64,000 nucleotides of DNA from Gemmobacter megaterium (GTDB lineage: Bacteria; Pseudomonadota; Alphaproteobacteria; Rhodobacterales; Rhodobacteraceae). The DNA lies in NCBI RefSeq assembly GCF_900156815.1, contig NZ_FTOT01000001.1, positions 806,001-870,000 of the forward strand. Direction: 5' to 3'. Both the position numbers and the translations under genes were made by a program. Positions 19,512 to 27,129 of this stretch are shown one piece after another. Below the pieces are notes generated by a model, which worked only from the letters and a program-made list of their open reading frames with translations, was not told where the DNA came from and ran no database searches. How positions within the stretch are numbered: the stretch's first letter is position 1; the number at the start of each line of letters is the position of its first letter.

Positions 19512-19634
19512 CTGCACTTCCTGCCTGACCTGGCCTTTGGTCCTGTCAGAAACCGGCCCCGCAAGCAACGCGAAGAAACGTCGATTTTGCCTCTTGCGGC
19601 CCCCCGCAGCCTTCGCTAAACACCGCCGCACGGT

Positions 19635-19709
<75 letters not shown>

Positions 19710-19929
19710 ATCTCATAATGATGTAAATTCAATATGCTGCGCAAAACACTTCGCGCGGTGATCGTGCTGTTTCGCAGCGCGATATCCTGACCTGCCTGCG
19801 CGGCACCCCTCGTCCGGCATTGGCCGCGCCGCCGACCGTGTTCGCCGGTGTATTTCCGTGCCTTGCCCGGAGGATCCGCAGTGATGTGCCCTCTGCCGCC
19901 CCGGCCCGTCTCCATGTCCGCAGGGCCCT

Positions 19930-20287
19930 TGCAGAGCCGGGCGCATCGCCCTATGTAGATAGTGTTCGCAGGCGGCAACGCTTGGGGACTATGGGCATAA
20001 ACGCGCACGTAATAAGCGGATCGGACCCGGGGGCGGTACCCGGCGGCTCCACCAATCACCCGTTCGTTGCGGGGGCATGGGGCCGAAACAGGATCGACGA
20101 ACGTCCAAAGGTGTTTGCTTTGTCTCGGTGAGCTACCACCGTTATCGGTGCAAAAGTACAGTTGCCAACGACAACCGTGCTCCGGTCGCTCTGGCTGCGT
20201 AAGCAGCTCGGGTAACCGAAACTTAAGCCCTTGCGCTTAGCCGCGTAAGGCGGGGTTCGCAGGTACCTGGCAACAGAAACCTGCACT
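19930..20287 (+). ncRNA. ssrA: permuted two-piece tmRNA (ssrA)
   Basis: An alphaproteobacterial circularly permuted tmRNA gene. The acceptor piece (5' end uncertain, about 19930) ends in CGGCTCC-ACCA at 20054. After a 24-base spacer the coding piece begins GGGGCCG at 20079. The two ends pair as an acceptor stem with G3-U70, the alanine identity element. The tag frame runs 20164-20202 (GCC AAC GAC ... GCG TAA) and encodes A-NDNRAPVALAA after the charged alanine. The coding piece closes with the hairpin GCAGGT/ACCTGC, whose 3' arm is in the left attachment repeat of the adjacent element. tmRNA rescues stalled ribosomes. Confidence 0.9.
20274..20287. other. left attachment site (attL core)
   Basis: CAGAAACCTGCACT, identical to 31821-31834 in the same orientation. 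It overlaps the 3' arm of the last tmRNA hairpin, so ssrA stays intact after insertion. The integrase stop codon is 55 bases away. Confidence 0.75.
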
Positions 20288-20321
20288 CTACCCCCATAGC
20301 CTTAGCCATTTGTTTTTCCTC
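20288..20321 (-). promoter_or_regulatory. stranded ribosome-binding site and start codon of the att-spanning gene
   Basis: On the minus strand GAGGA (20321-20317) lies seven bases before an ATG (20309) that opens MAKAMGVECRFL up to the attL core. In the integrated state the frame runs on into ssrA. If the ends are joined at the 14-bp core, this frame continues without a stop into the gene at 31266-31820, giving a 196-residue protein starting 33 bases after the integrase stop. Confidence 0.65.
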
Positions 20322-20341
20322 GTCTTTCCCTTTACAGTTTT

Positions 20342-21400
20342 TCATTCTTTTACAGTTTTGATCTGGTTGCGTTCTTTGATCTGCCGCAGCACTGCCTGCC
20401 CGCCTGCCTTTCGGTCAGCATGGCGGCAGTAGCGTTCGACGGTTTCGACGGACATTCCCACCATGTCAGAGATCTGCAATGCACTGTAACCATTCTGCCG
20501 CAGATGGATTGAAGCGTTCGCGCGCAAGCCGTGCCAGACCACACCGGAAAGTTCGGCATGTTGGCTGCGCAGCTTATCCAGTTCTTTCCACAGCTGATTG
20601 GGGGTGAAGGGCTTGCCAGCATTCTTGCCGGTTTCCTGCAACAGATACGGGCCGGGGCGCTTTTCCCAAGTCGCCATTTCCGCTTCAAGCTCGGGAAAGA
20701 TCGGGCACCACGGGCGAACGCCGGTCTTTTTCTGGGGAAGGCTAAAGCCGCCATCATCAATATCGGTCGGGCCAAGACGCACAAGGTCACTGGCGCGCTG
20801 ACCAGTGAACCGGCCTAGGAAATATGCGCGGCGGATCATCCCTTGGAAATTGTCGTCGGCATACTGCAACTGCGCGGCGCTCCAAGGCAGGTGCCCTGCC
20901 CCTGCCCCATACCGCGCCACCCCTTGCGTCGGATCGCGCAACAGCAGTTCGCGGGGCCCTATCGCCCACCTGCACATGGCACGAAGGGAATCGAGAACAT
21001 TATTGGCGCGGCCGGGCTTTTCGGCCCCGATCTTTTCGATAAGTGCCAGGACATGCGACGGCCGCAGATCGTTGGCGGGCAGATTACCCCAGGCATCACG
21101 CACCACCCGAAGGTAGCGAGTGTATTGGGCCTTGGTTCCATCAGAAAGCTTGCGCGGCAGCGACGGCCACGCGATCATGTAAGCGTCAATAAGTGCCCCA
21201 ACTGTATCGGTTGGAATAGGGCCTACAATGCCCTGAGCCTGACGAACAGCCACCCAGAATTCGGGCGACTGCGGGTCGCCGGGCAACTTGATGCGCGGCC
21301 CGGCATGGGGCGTGTTCCGCCCCTTCTGGTAATAGAAATAATCTCGGCCCCCGGCCTTCACACGATGAACCGCAGGGGGGAGGGAAAACTTAGCGCACAT
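20342..21400 (-). CDS. tyrosine recombinase / integrase
   Basis: A 352-residue phage-type integrase with an N-terminal arm-binding region, core-binding domain (about 60-165) and catalytic domain. Catalytic residues are visible: Arg202 in TGQRASDL, His290/Arg293 in WHGLRAN and Tyr324 in VERYCRHAD. The start at 21400 (MCAKFSLPPAVHRV) fits relatives and overlaps the upstream xis-like gene by 11 bases. It lies next to attL and is expected to catalyse integration at ssrA and, with the small upstream protein, excision. Confidence 0.92.
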   Translation of the reverse strand: MCAKFSLPPAVHRVKAGGRDYFYYQKGRNTPHAGPRIKLPGDPQSPEFWVAVRQAQGIVGPIPTDTVGALIDAYMIAWPSLPRKLSDGTKAQYTRYLRVVRDAWGNLPANDLRPSHVLALIEKIGAEKPGRANNVLDSLRAMCRWAIGPRELLLRDPTQGVARYGAGAGHLPWSAAQLQYADDNFQGMIRRAYFLGRFTGQRASDLVRLGPTDIDDGGFSLPQKKTGVRPWCPIFPELEAEMATWEKRPGPYLLQETGKNAGKPFTPNQLWKELDKLRSQHAELSGVVWHGLRANASIHLRQNGYSALQISDMVGMSVETVERYCRHADRKAGGQAVLRQIKERNQIKTVKE

Positions 21401-21656
21401 CACGCAGCCCGACCATGAACGGGTCATCAGCGGCTTGCGAGGCACGGGTCAGGACTGCCTGAACCTCGGCCCAAGACCAGCGGGGAGTTCTGCCGCAGCG
21501 GATCGGCTGCGGCAGGATCCCGCGTTCAACCCAGCTGTCCACAGTGTCTTCGCTAATTTCCAGTTCTGCCGCCAGGGTGGCCTTGGAAGGGAAGGATGGC
21601 GGGCGGTCGCCCACCACGCCTTGGCCCTTGCGCCCGATACGTTCGGCTTTGGTCAT
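21390..21656 (-). CDS. excisionase-like HTH DNA-binding protein
   Basis: An 88-residue basic protein with one winged helix-turn-helix: FPSKATLAAELEISEDTVDS, then WVERGILPQPIRCGRTPRW with a wing ending WSWAEVQ. This is the AlpA/excisionase class. Position directly before int, overlapping it by 11 bases, supports a role as recombination directionality factor or AlpA-type activator. It starts one base after the head-tail joiner stop. Confidence 0.75.
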   Translation of the reverse strand: MTKAERIGRKGQGVVGDRPPSFPSKATLAAELEISEDTVDSWVERGILPQPIRCGRTPRWSWAEVQAVLTRASQAADDPFMVGLRDVR

Positions 21657-21657
21657 G

Positions 21658-21873
21658 TCAGAAGCCCTTAGATGCCCGGAACCTGACGATGCCGGGGGTG
21701 TGGGAAGAGGCGCGCTTGATACGCGCCTCAAGGTCGGCAATGGCCGCTGCCATTTCGGCGTCGGTCTTGTATTCCACCCGCTCCCCGTTGATCTGGAGCG
21801 TTCGGACGCCCTTTGCGCGGGCCTTCAACAGCTCGTCGCGCAGGGCTTCCAGCGTATCGGCCCCGAGTGCCAT
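21658..21873 (-). CDS. phage head-tail joining protein (gpW-like)
   Basis: A 71-residue protein: ALRDELLKARAKGVRTLQI, a short beta stretch (NGERVEYK), the TDAEMAAAIADLEARI helix and a C-terminal ASKGF. This pattern is typical of small head-tail joining/gpW-like proteins next to portal genes. The start at 21873 overlaps the capsid-gene stop as TGATG. Retaining the connector that offers the tail-docking surface, without tail genes, fits use of another phage's tails. Confidence 0.65.
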   Translation of the reverse strand: MALGADTLEALRDELLKARAKGVRTLQINGERVEYKTDAEMAAAIADLEARIKRASSHTPGIVRFRASKGF

Positions 21874-23609
21874 CAGCCCACCCGGTGCCAAGCGCGATGG
21901 TCGGTCCAGCCTGCGCCGAAGTCGAGACGGACGCGGATCTGCACCCCATCCACCTCGAAGCCCGCGCGGGTCTCGATCTGCGGGCCGGGGGCGCCTTCAA
22001 GATAGGCATATTCCAGCCCTTGGGCGCTGGCCGGATCGGCCACGACATACCACTGTTCATCGTCGGTCAGGCGGGGTTCCACCAGCAGCGTGAGCTTGCC
22101 GAAGGGGTTCACATCGTCGGTGCGGGTCGCGGCAATCTCGGTCAGCACCTTTTCCGCCACGGTTTCCAACTCGGGCGGCACCACCACGAAACGCGGCGTG
22201 ACGTCGATCAGCATTCCACCGAGGCCACGCATCTTGCGCATGGCCAGCCGGGCGACGGACAGCGACGTCAGGTTGGGCGCGGCATAGGTCGCGGTCAGGT
22301 TGCCATGATCGGCATGGAATACGCCCTGGCCGTCCGACATTTCCGGGTTGCTGGTGACCATGTTGGCCAGAAAGTCATTCTCGAAAGCACGGGCGGCAAT
22401 GCCCAAGCCGTTGGCAATGCCGGTGAACGCGCCCAGATCGTCGTTGACAATCGCCTGCCGCGAAATGCCGAAGATCTTGCCATAGGTAGCGATGCGGTAG
22501 ATCTCTTCCGACTCGTCAATCGTGCCGCTCTGGAATTCGCCGCCTTCGTTGACCTTTTCCAGCGACGGCGCATTGCCAAGGGTCAGCTTGCGCTTGGCGC
22601 GGAAGTCGCGCGCCGTGGTCTGGCGGGCCACCTGGCGGATGCCCGAGGGGGCGGCATTGTAGGCGCCGCGCAGTTCGCGGTTGACCGCATCGCCCAGGAT
22701 CAGCGGAAAGTCGGACGTGGTGTGCAGAGCGCGGGTAATCGTCGCCTCGATCGCCATGCCAGAGACGGACACGCCAGACCGCCGCAGGCTGTCGCGGGCC
22801 AGTTCGGCAAAGGTCATGTAGGCGTAGGGGCGGGCCGCATCGGACAGCTGGTGTTCGGGGTGCGAGCGGGCATAGACGGCTTCGCCCGCACGGGTGGCGA
22901 TAACGGCGGGGTCGGTATGGTCTACCGTGATTTCCACCCGCGTGGTGCGGGTCGATGTTTCGGCGCTGCGCTGGCGCATGGCTGCAAAGGCGGCGGTGCG
23001 CGCAGCCTCGGGCGTGGCGTCTGCGTCGATCTGCGCATCGGCCCATTCGCGGGTCAGGCCCGCGGTCTGCGCGATGCCGCGGATCTCCACGTTCATTTCG
23101 GCGCGGGTCTGCACCGTGGTTTCGGTTTCCGGCATGGTCGTTTCTCCGTTGCGGAAATGTGCCCCGGCATCTGCCGGGACCGGGACAATGGACACTTCAA
23201 GCGGCGTCCAGCGCTTTGCGGTGCGGATGCGCTGCGCGCCTTCCCGCCCGTCTTCCCACTCGGCCACGCTGTAGCCGATGGACAGGCCGCGCAGGGTGCC
23301 GTCGCCAATATCGGCCAGCACCGCCTTTGCGGCGTCGTTGCTGCGGAACCGCATCCGCACCCACAGCCCTTCGGGGCGCAGCTCTGCCGCCTCGACCACC
23401 CCCAGCTGATCGCGGGTCGAGGCGTTGCGGTGTGCGTCCAGGACGGGCGCACCGATCAGGCGCGACAGGTCCGCGCCGGGCAACAGCAGGCGTTCAATGA
23501 AGCCGCCCCGCTGCACAGGTGCGCCAGTCGAAACGATAGCTTCGACCGTGCGGTCCTCGGGGTTGACAGAAGAGGCGCGCGGCATCGCCGCGCGCAGGTG
23601 AATGGTCAT
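21873..23609 (-). CDS. prohead protease / major capsid protein fusion
   Basis: A 578-residue fusion. Residues about 1-165 are a prohead protease with candidate catalytic His60 (VLDAHRN) and Ser110 (GLSIGYSV). After a linker, residues about 200-578 are a Mu gpT-type major capsid protein (YGKIFGISRQAIVNDDLGAF, LANMVTSNPEM). In most phages these are separate genes; the fusion implies self-processing during procapsid maturation. The start overlaps the portal stop by four bases. Confidence 0.85.
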   Translation of the reverse strand: MTIHLRAAMPRASSVNPEDRTVEAIVSTGAPVQRGGFIERLLLPGADLSRLIGAPVLDAHRNASTRDQLGVVEAAELRPEGLWVRMRFRSNDAAKAVLADIGDGTLRGLSIGYSVAEWEDGREGAQRIRTAKRWTPLEVSIVPVPADAGAHFRNGETTMPETETTVQTRAEMNVEIRGIAQTAGLTREWADAQIDADATPEAARTAAFAAMRQRSAETSTRTTRVEITVDHTDPAVIATRAGEAVYARSHPEHQLSDAARPYAYMTFAELARDSLRRSGVSVSGMAIEATITRALHTTSDFPLILGDAVNRELRGAYNAAPSGIRQVARQTTARDFRAKRKLTLGNAPSLEKVNEGGEFQSGTIDESEEIYRIATYGKIFGISRQAIVNDDLGAFTGIANGLGIAARAFENDFLANMVTSNPEMSDGQGVFHADHGNLTATYAAPNLTSLSVARLAMRKMRGLGGMLIDVTPRFVVVPPELETVAEKVLTEIAATRTDDVNPFGKLTLLVEPRLTDDEQWYVVADPASAQGLEYAYLEGAPGPQIETRAGFEVDGVQIRVRLDFGAGWTDHRAWHRVG

Positions 23610-24922
23610 TGCTGATTGCCTCCGTTCGGCATGGTGGCGCGGTCGCGGGCGCGCTCTTCGTCCACCTCGTCAATGTCGCGGCCCCGCGCGGCCACAACCT
23701 CTTCGCGGGATTTCAGGCCCGCATTGATCGCCGCAATATCGGCGTCCACATCGTTCTTGGGGTCCACCCAGGCCCAGCCCGGCGGCACGAAGCGCACGGC
23801 GCGCAGCTCGGCCTGCGCGGCGGGTCCGGCGGGCAGTTCCCCGGCCAGCGTCCGAACCTCGATCCAGCGCCGCCACAGCGGGCGCAGGAACTGACCTTCG
23901 ATCAGGTTGCGTTGCAGCATTTCCGCGCGGCGGCGGAACTCCAGAAGGCCCACCCGTTCCGACGAATAATTCGCCTCGCCCAGATCGCCGGTCAGCATGG
24001 CAAAGGTCAGGCTCAACCCGGCTGCGATTTCCCGGTCTATCGCCTTGAGAAAGGCGTCGATCTGCGCCAGCCCGTCGCCCGGCTTGGAAAAGGTCACGCT
24101 CGCGCCCGGCGGCAAGATCCGCATCATGGCGGGTTCAAGCGCCAGGTTCAGGGCACCTTCGCTTGTCGTCCCCAACAACTCTGCAACGCTGCCGTCTGGG
24201 TCGCTGATATAGCCGGTCATAAGCGCCGCGACCTTGAGCTGCATCAGCAGCGCGTCGGACGCCTCGTCCCGGTCGCGCAGTTTCAGCAGAACCGGGGTCA
24301 ACCAAGTGATGCCGCGCACCTGGCCGGGGAACAGCGGGTCGAAGATATGCAGCATGTCCACCGCAGGCACCCGCACCGTTTCGTTCGTCAGGGTGAAGGT
24401 GGAGCCGGGCGGTTCGCGCAGGACGTGATAGGCAACAATCTGGTCTTCGGCGTCATATTCCACCCCGGCCATGATACGGGCGCCGCCGCCCAGGTCGCGG
24501 GTCAGGCTGGGGTCGATCTGGTCGGCGGCCAGATGTTTCAGGCGCAACTGCCCCGCTGACGTCACGACCAGCTGCACAAAGGCTTCGCCATCGCGCACCA
24601 GGGCGCGGGCCAGCGGCAGCATGAACGGGCGGATCAGGTCTTCGAAGGCGTCATTGGCCGCCCGGTCGTAGGACCGCACCTGCCAGCCCTTACCCAAGGT
24701 GCTGCCCCAGACTTCGATAGCCCGGTTCGCAATCGGGTTGTTCAGATACGCGGCGTTTGCGCGGGCCTTGGCGGCCCCACGGGCGGCAAGCGTCTGGGTC
24801 TGCGGGGCATGGAGCATCCCCGCACCTTCCCAGCGACGCCCGCCGCCCCCCGCCTCGATCTGGCGTTTCTGTGCCGGGCGGAAGAACCGCCCGAGTGGTC
24901 CGAAGCCGAACGGGAAGCTCAA
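23606..24922 (-). CDS. phage portal protein, lambda family
   Basis: A 438-residue portal protein forming the DNA-entry ring of the capsid. Family features are ANAAYLNNPIANRAIEVWGS near the N-terminus, LARALVRDGEAFVQLV, HIFDPLFPGQVRGITWL and GEANYSSERVGLLEFRRRAE. Somewhat short for a lambda-type portal but uninterrupted. Start and stop each overlap a neighbouring gene by four bases, indicating coupled translation. Confidence 0.92.
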   Translation of the reverse strand: MSFPFGFGPLGRFFRPAQKRQIEAGGGGRRWEGAGMLHAPQTQTLAARGAAKARANAAYLNNPIANRAIEVWGSTLGKGWQVRSYDRAANDAFEDLIRPFMLPLARALVRDGEAFVQLVVTSAGQLRLKHLAADQIDPSLTRDLGGGARIMAGVEYDAEDQIVAYHVLREPPGSTFTLTNETVRVPAVDMLHIFDPLFPGQVRGITWLTPVLLKLRDRDEASDALLMQLKVAALMTGYISDPDGSVAELLGTTSEGALNLALEPAMMRILPPGASVTFSKPGDGLAQIDAFLKAIDREIAAGLSLTFAMLTGDLGEANYSSERVGLLEFRRRAEMLQRNLIEGQFLRPLWRRWIEVRTLAGELPAGPAAQAELRAVRFVPPGWAWVDPKNDVDADIAAINAGLKSREEVVAARGRDIDEVDEERARDRATMPNGGNQQ

Positions 24923-25176
24923 CGCAGTTTGCTCCGGTCGGGATGCAGCGCGATTTCACGCTGCATGGCAGACCACTGGTCCTTGAAGCCTTCCAGTTTG
25001 GCCATCTTTTCGGGCGTCCAGTTCCCGTTCGGGCCGTTGCCGCGCGGGCCGGAGTTCACCCGCTTTACAAAGCGCTCGATCTTGTCGGCCAGCGCGTTAC
25101 TTTCACGGGCAAGGGTGAAAATGTCCTTCGTCGGGTTGACGATGCTTGCGATGGAGTCGGGAAGGTTTCCGGTCAC
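24919..25176 (-). CDS. hypothetical element protein upstream of portal
   Basis: An 85-residue polar protein, probably helical at about residues 20-45, with a Gly/Asn-rich middle (GPRGNGPNGNW) and a C-terminal helix. No family recognised. It overlaps both the HTH gene and the portal gene by four bases, so it belongs to the packaging/capsid operon. Confidence 0.65.
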   Translation of the reverse strand: MTGNLPDSIASIVNPTKDIFTLARESNALADKIERFVKRVNSGPRGNGPNGNWTPEKMAKLEGFKDQWSAMQREIALHPDRSKLR

Positions 25177-25667
25177 GTTTTCGCCTCCTTGCGCCGTGCC
25201 AGAACGGCATTCATCCGATCCAGAAAAGCGCGCTCGATTTGCTTGAGGTTGAAGATCCGCAGTTCTGCGGGGCTTTCGTCGTGAGCGATGCCGCCCAAAA
25301 CTTCCTGTGCAAAACGAAGCGCAAGGGTCAGGTCTGCAAAGACCTCGACTTGAAGCTGCCCGGTCTCGGGGGCGCGATAGGCCAGACAGATGCCGTCTGC
25401 CTCTGCATTTCCCGCAAGCCTGGCGATGTTGTGAAACCGGGCGAAGGTCTGGGAACTGACGCTGCCCAGCAACTCGTAATCCTTCGTCCCCTTGGCCAGT
25501 TCAGCGAAGGTCGCGGCATAGAACACTTCCGCCCAGGTCCAACGCTTCTGGCCGCTTCCACGCTCAACTTGCAGGTGCCCACGGCTCAACCACTGCCGCA
25601 GCGTGTCGCGCTCGACACCGGCAATGTCCGCCGCCTCTTGCAAGCTGAATGTGGATTGCTCCGTCAT
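25173..25667 (-). CDS. MerR-like HTH regulator heading the capsid operon
   Basis: A 164-residue protein whose N-terminus is a MerR-type helix-turn-helix (FSLQEAADIAGVERDTLRQW, wing RGSGQKRWTWAEV) followed by a mainly helical domain of unknown ligand. The start at 25667 is set by GAGG seven bases upstream, which lies inside a large palindrome (25668-25694). It is the first of seven overlapping or abutting genes ending with int, so it may activate or autoregulate the capsid operon. Confidence 0.75.
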   Translation of the reverse strand: MTEQSTFSLQEAADIAGVERDTLRQWLSRGHLQVERGSGQKRWTWAEVFYAATFAELAKGTKDYELLGSVSSQTFARFHNIARLAGNAEADGICLAYRAPETGQLQVEVFADLTLALRFAQEVLGGIAHDESPAELRIFNLKQIERAFLDRMNAVLARRKEAKT

Positions 25668-25694
25668 GGTTCGCCTCACACAGTGTGACGAACC
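25668..25694 (-). promoter_or_regulatory. palindrome covering the ribosome-binding site of the HTH gene
   Basis: Outer arms GGTTCG/CGAACC and inner arms TCACAC/GTGTGA form a 27-base nearly perfect palindrome ending at the base before the ATG, with the GAGG ribosome-binding site inside. It may be an operator for the HTH protein or an RNA hairpin that hides the start. Confidence 0.6.
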
Positions 25695-25698
25695 GTAG

Positions 25699-25724
25699 CA
25701 CCTTGCCATGTTCCCGGCAAGGTG
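25699..25724 (-). promoter_or_regulatory. second inverted repeat and candidate promoter
   Basis: Perfect nine-base arms CACCTTGCC/GGCAAGGTG separated by eight bases. On the minus strand TTGCCG is followed 17 bases later by TACGGT, a plausible -35/-10 pair, with the 25668-25694 palindrome just downstream. Likely promoter of the capsid operon. Confidence 0.45.
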
Positions 25725-25756
25725 TATCGCAACGTCCCACTTTGAGACGTGGCCCA

Positions 25757-26239
25757 TCATCGCCCCAAAGTCTGCCCGCGCACCGACCCCAAAGCCCTTG
25801 ACTGAGCCTCGCGCTTGATCCGATCCGGGTTGCCCAGAAGATCGCTGATCCGGTCGAGCTTGGCGACCGACCGTTCCAGCCCCAAGCGCACCCGGTCTGC
25901 GATGAACAGCAGGGCATCGCGCTCGATGCCTGGGTCGTCGGTGTCCAGATGCTTGATCATGGGTTCCAGCGCGAAGGACAGATACAGCGCCTCCTCGAAG
26001 CCCTCGGGGTAGCATTCTCCAGCGGGGTGCAGCAGGCGCATCGCGGCCTCTCCACATGCCTCTACCGTGGTCGGCAGGCTGTCGAGATAGTCTGCCTGTT
26101 GCTTTCGCAACTGGGAGATCTCGGCCATGCTGCGGTTGAAGTTGCCTTCGGACAGAAGCGGCATGTTATGGTTGGCCTCGTTCTCATACATGCTGACAGG
26201 GTGAACGGGAGCGGTCCCGGAAGTCGGGGTGTTGGTCAT
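25757..26239 (-). CDS. hypothetical element protein
   Basis: A 160-residue acidic, mostly helical soluble protein (helices around MAEISQLRKQQADYLDSL and DALLFIADRVRLGLERSVAK). Family not recognised. It is separated from the next gene by an 89-base regulatory region, so it belongs to the arc-led unit upstream. Confidence 0.6.
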   Translation of the reverse strand: MTNTPTSGTAPVHPVSMYENEANHNMPLLSEGNFNRSMAEISQLRKQQADYLDSLPTTVEACGEAAMRLLHPAGECYPEGFEEALYLSFALEPMIKHLDTDDPGIERDALLFIADRVRLGLERSVAKLDRISDLLGNPDRIKREAQSRALGSVRGQTLGR

Positions 26240-26305
26240 GGCACTCTCTGTTGGTTGGGTTTGTTATCGTTGTGTTGTCAGTGCGCGGCCATCAGGCGCG
26301 GCGGG

Positions 26306-26518
26306 TCACTTCCGTTTCCCCGTGGTGCTGAGGGCGACGGTCGAGACATGCGCGGCGAGGCGTTGCAGGCGCATGGATTCCTTGAGGGCTGCGGCATCGC
26401 AGGCGGCGGGCGTGTCGCCCAGGGCGGCAAGAGCGGCGGTCAGAATGTCGCGCAGGACGGTCCAATCGACAGCAGGCAAGCCGGGGGCGTTCCCCGAAGC
26501 GGGGTTATCTTGGATCAT
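26306..26518 (-). CDS. hypothetical small element protein
   Basis: A 70-residue protein, Ala-rich helical in the middle (VLRDILTAALAALGDTP) with a basic C-terminus (STTGKRK). No family recognised. Second gene after the minus-strand Arc repressor. Confidence 0.55.
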   Translation of the reverse strand: MIQDNPASGNAPGLPAVDWTVLRDILTAALAALGDTPAACDAAALKESMRLQRLAAHVSTVALSTTGKRK

Positions 26519-26533
26519 TGCTGGCTCCTCGGG

Positions 26534-26692
26534 TCAGGTGGAGGGGTTCAGGTCTTCGGCGCGGGCCATGGCGGCGCGCAAACAAGCGACAACTTCAGCG
26601 CCTTGGGAGCGGATGTTCTTCTTCGCCTCGCACTCAAGCCATATCTTCACATCAGGCGGCAGGTTCAGCTTGAATTGGATCGCTTCTTGCAT
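26534..26692 (-). CDS. Arc-type ribbon-helix-helix regulator (minus strand)
   Basis: A 52-residue protein with the Arc/MetJ fold: beta ribbon IQFKLNLPPDV, helix A WLECEAKKN and helix B RSQGAEVVACLRAAMA. The start at 26692 aligns the ribbon with P22 Arc; an ATG at 26725 would add 11 residues. It is divergent from a second Arc-type gene, and three shared palindromes lie between them. Confidence 0.75.
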   Translation of the reverse strand: MQEAIQFKLNLPPDVKIWLECEAKKNIRSQGAEVVACLRAAMARAEDLNPST

Positions 26693-26705
26693 GGCGTCTG
26701 ACCTT

Positions 26706-26769
26706 GGACATTTTATGTCCGTCATTTATGGACAATAAATGTCCGTAGCGTCAAGGACAATTTTTGTCC
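26706..26769. promoter_or_regulatory. three-site operator array between the two arc genes
   Basis: Three palindromes of the form GGACA-N5-TGTCC at 26706-26720, 26730-26744 and 26755-26769. Their starts are 24 and 25 bases apart. The outer sites end 13 and 12 bases from the two start codons, giving a symmetric divergent control region. The N5 centres are all A/T. Confidence 0.85.
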
Positions 26770-26781
26770 ATTCTGACCTCC

Positions 26782-27129
26782 ATGAAGGAAGATTCGCTAG
26801 TCCAGTTCAAACTCATGCTTCCCGCAGCTCTAAAGGCGCGGGTCGAAACCGCTGCTAAGGAAAATCGTCGCAGTCTCTCTCAGGAAATCGTCGGCACGCT
26901 GGAAGAGAAGTATCCCAGCCGCGACACCATGATCGCGGAAATTGAGGCAAAGCTCAAAGATCTGCGGCAGATGGAAGCGGAGGGTCGTATGCAGTTCCGC
27001 GATGCAGAAGGCAACCTCTTGTCTACCGACGAAGTTGTGCAAGCCCTGTTCAATGGGTTGGCCTCTGCAAAAGATGCGAATGTCCCGTTCCCGAAGCCAT
27101 GGTTCACCATCGAGAAGCCTTCGCGCTAA
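26782..27129 (+). CDS. Arc-family regulator (plus strand, with C-terminal extension)
   Basis: A 115-residue protein whose first 45 residues are Arc-like: ribbon VQFKLMLPAALKARVE, helices ENRRSLSQEIVGTLEEKYP. A coiled-coil-like segment (about 50-70) and a short C-terminal domain follow. It is the only plus-strand gene of the element. The start at 26782 is an ATG; a TTG six codons upstream is in frame but lies inside the third operator. Its stop overlaps the terminase stop by four bases, tail to tail. Confidence 0.75.
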   Translation: MKEDSLVQFKLMLPAALKARVETAAKENRRSLSQEIVGTLEEKYPSRDTMIAEIEAKLKDLRQMEAEGRMQFRDAEGNLLSTDEVVQALFNGLASAKDANVPFPKPWFTIEKPSR

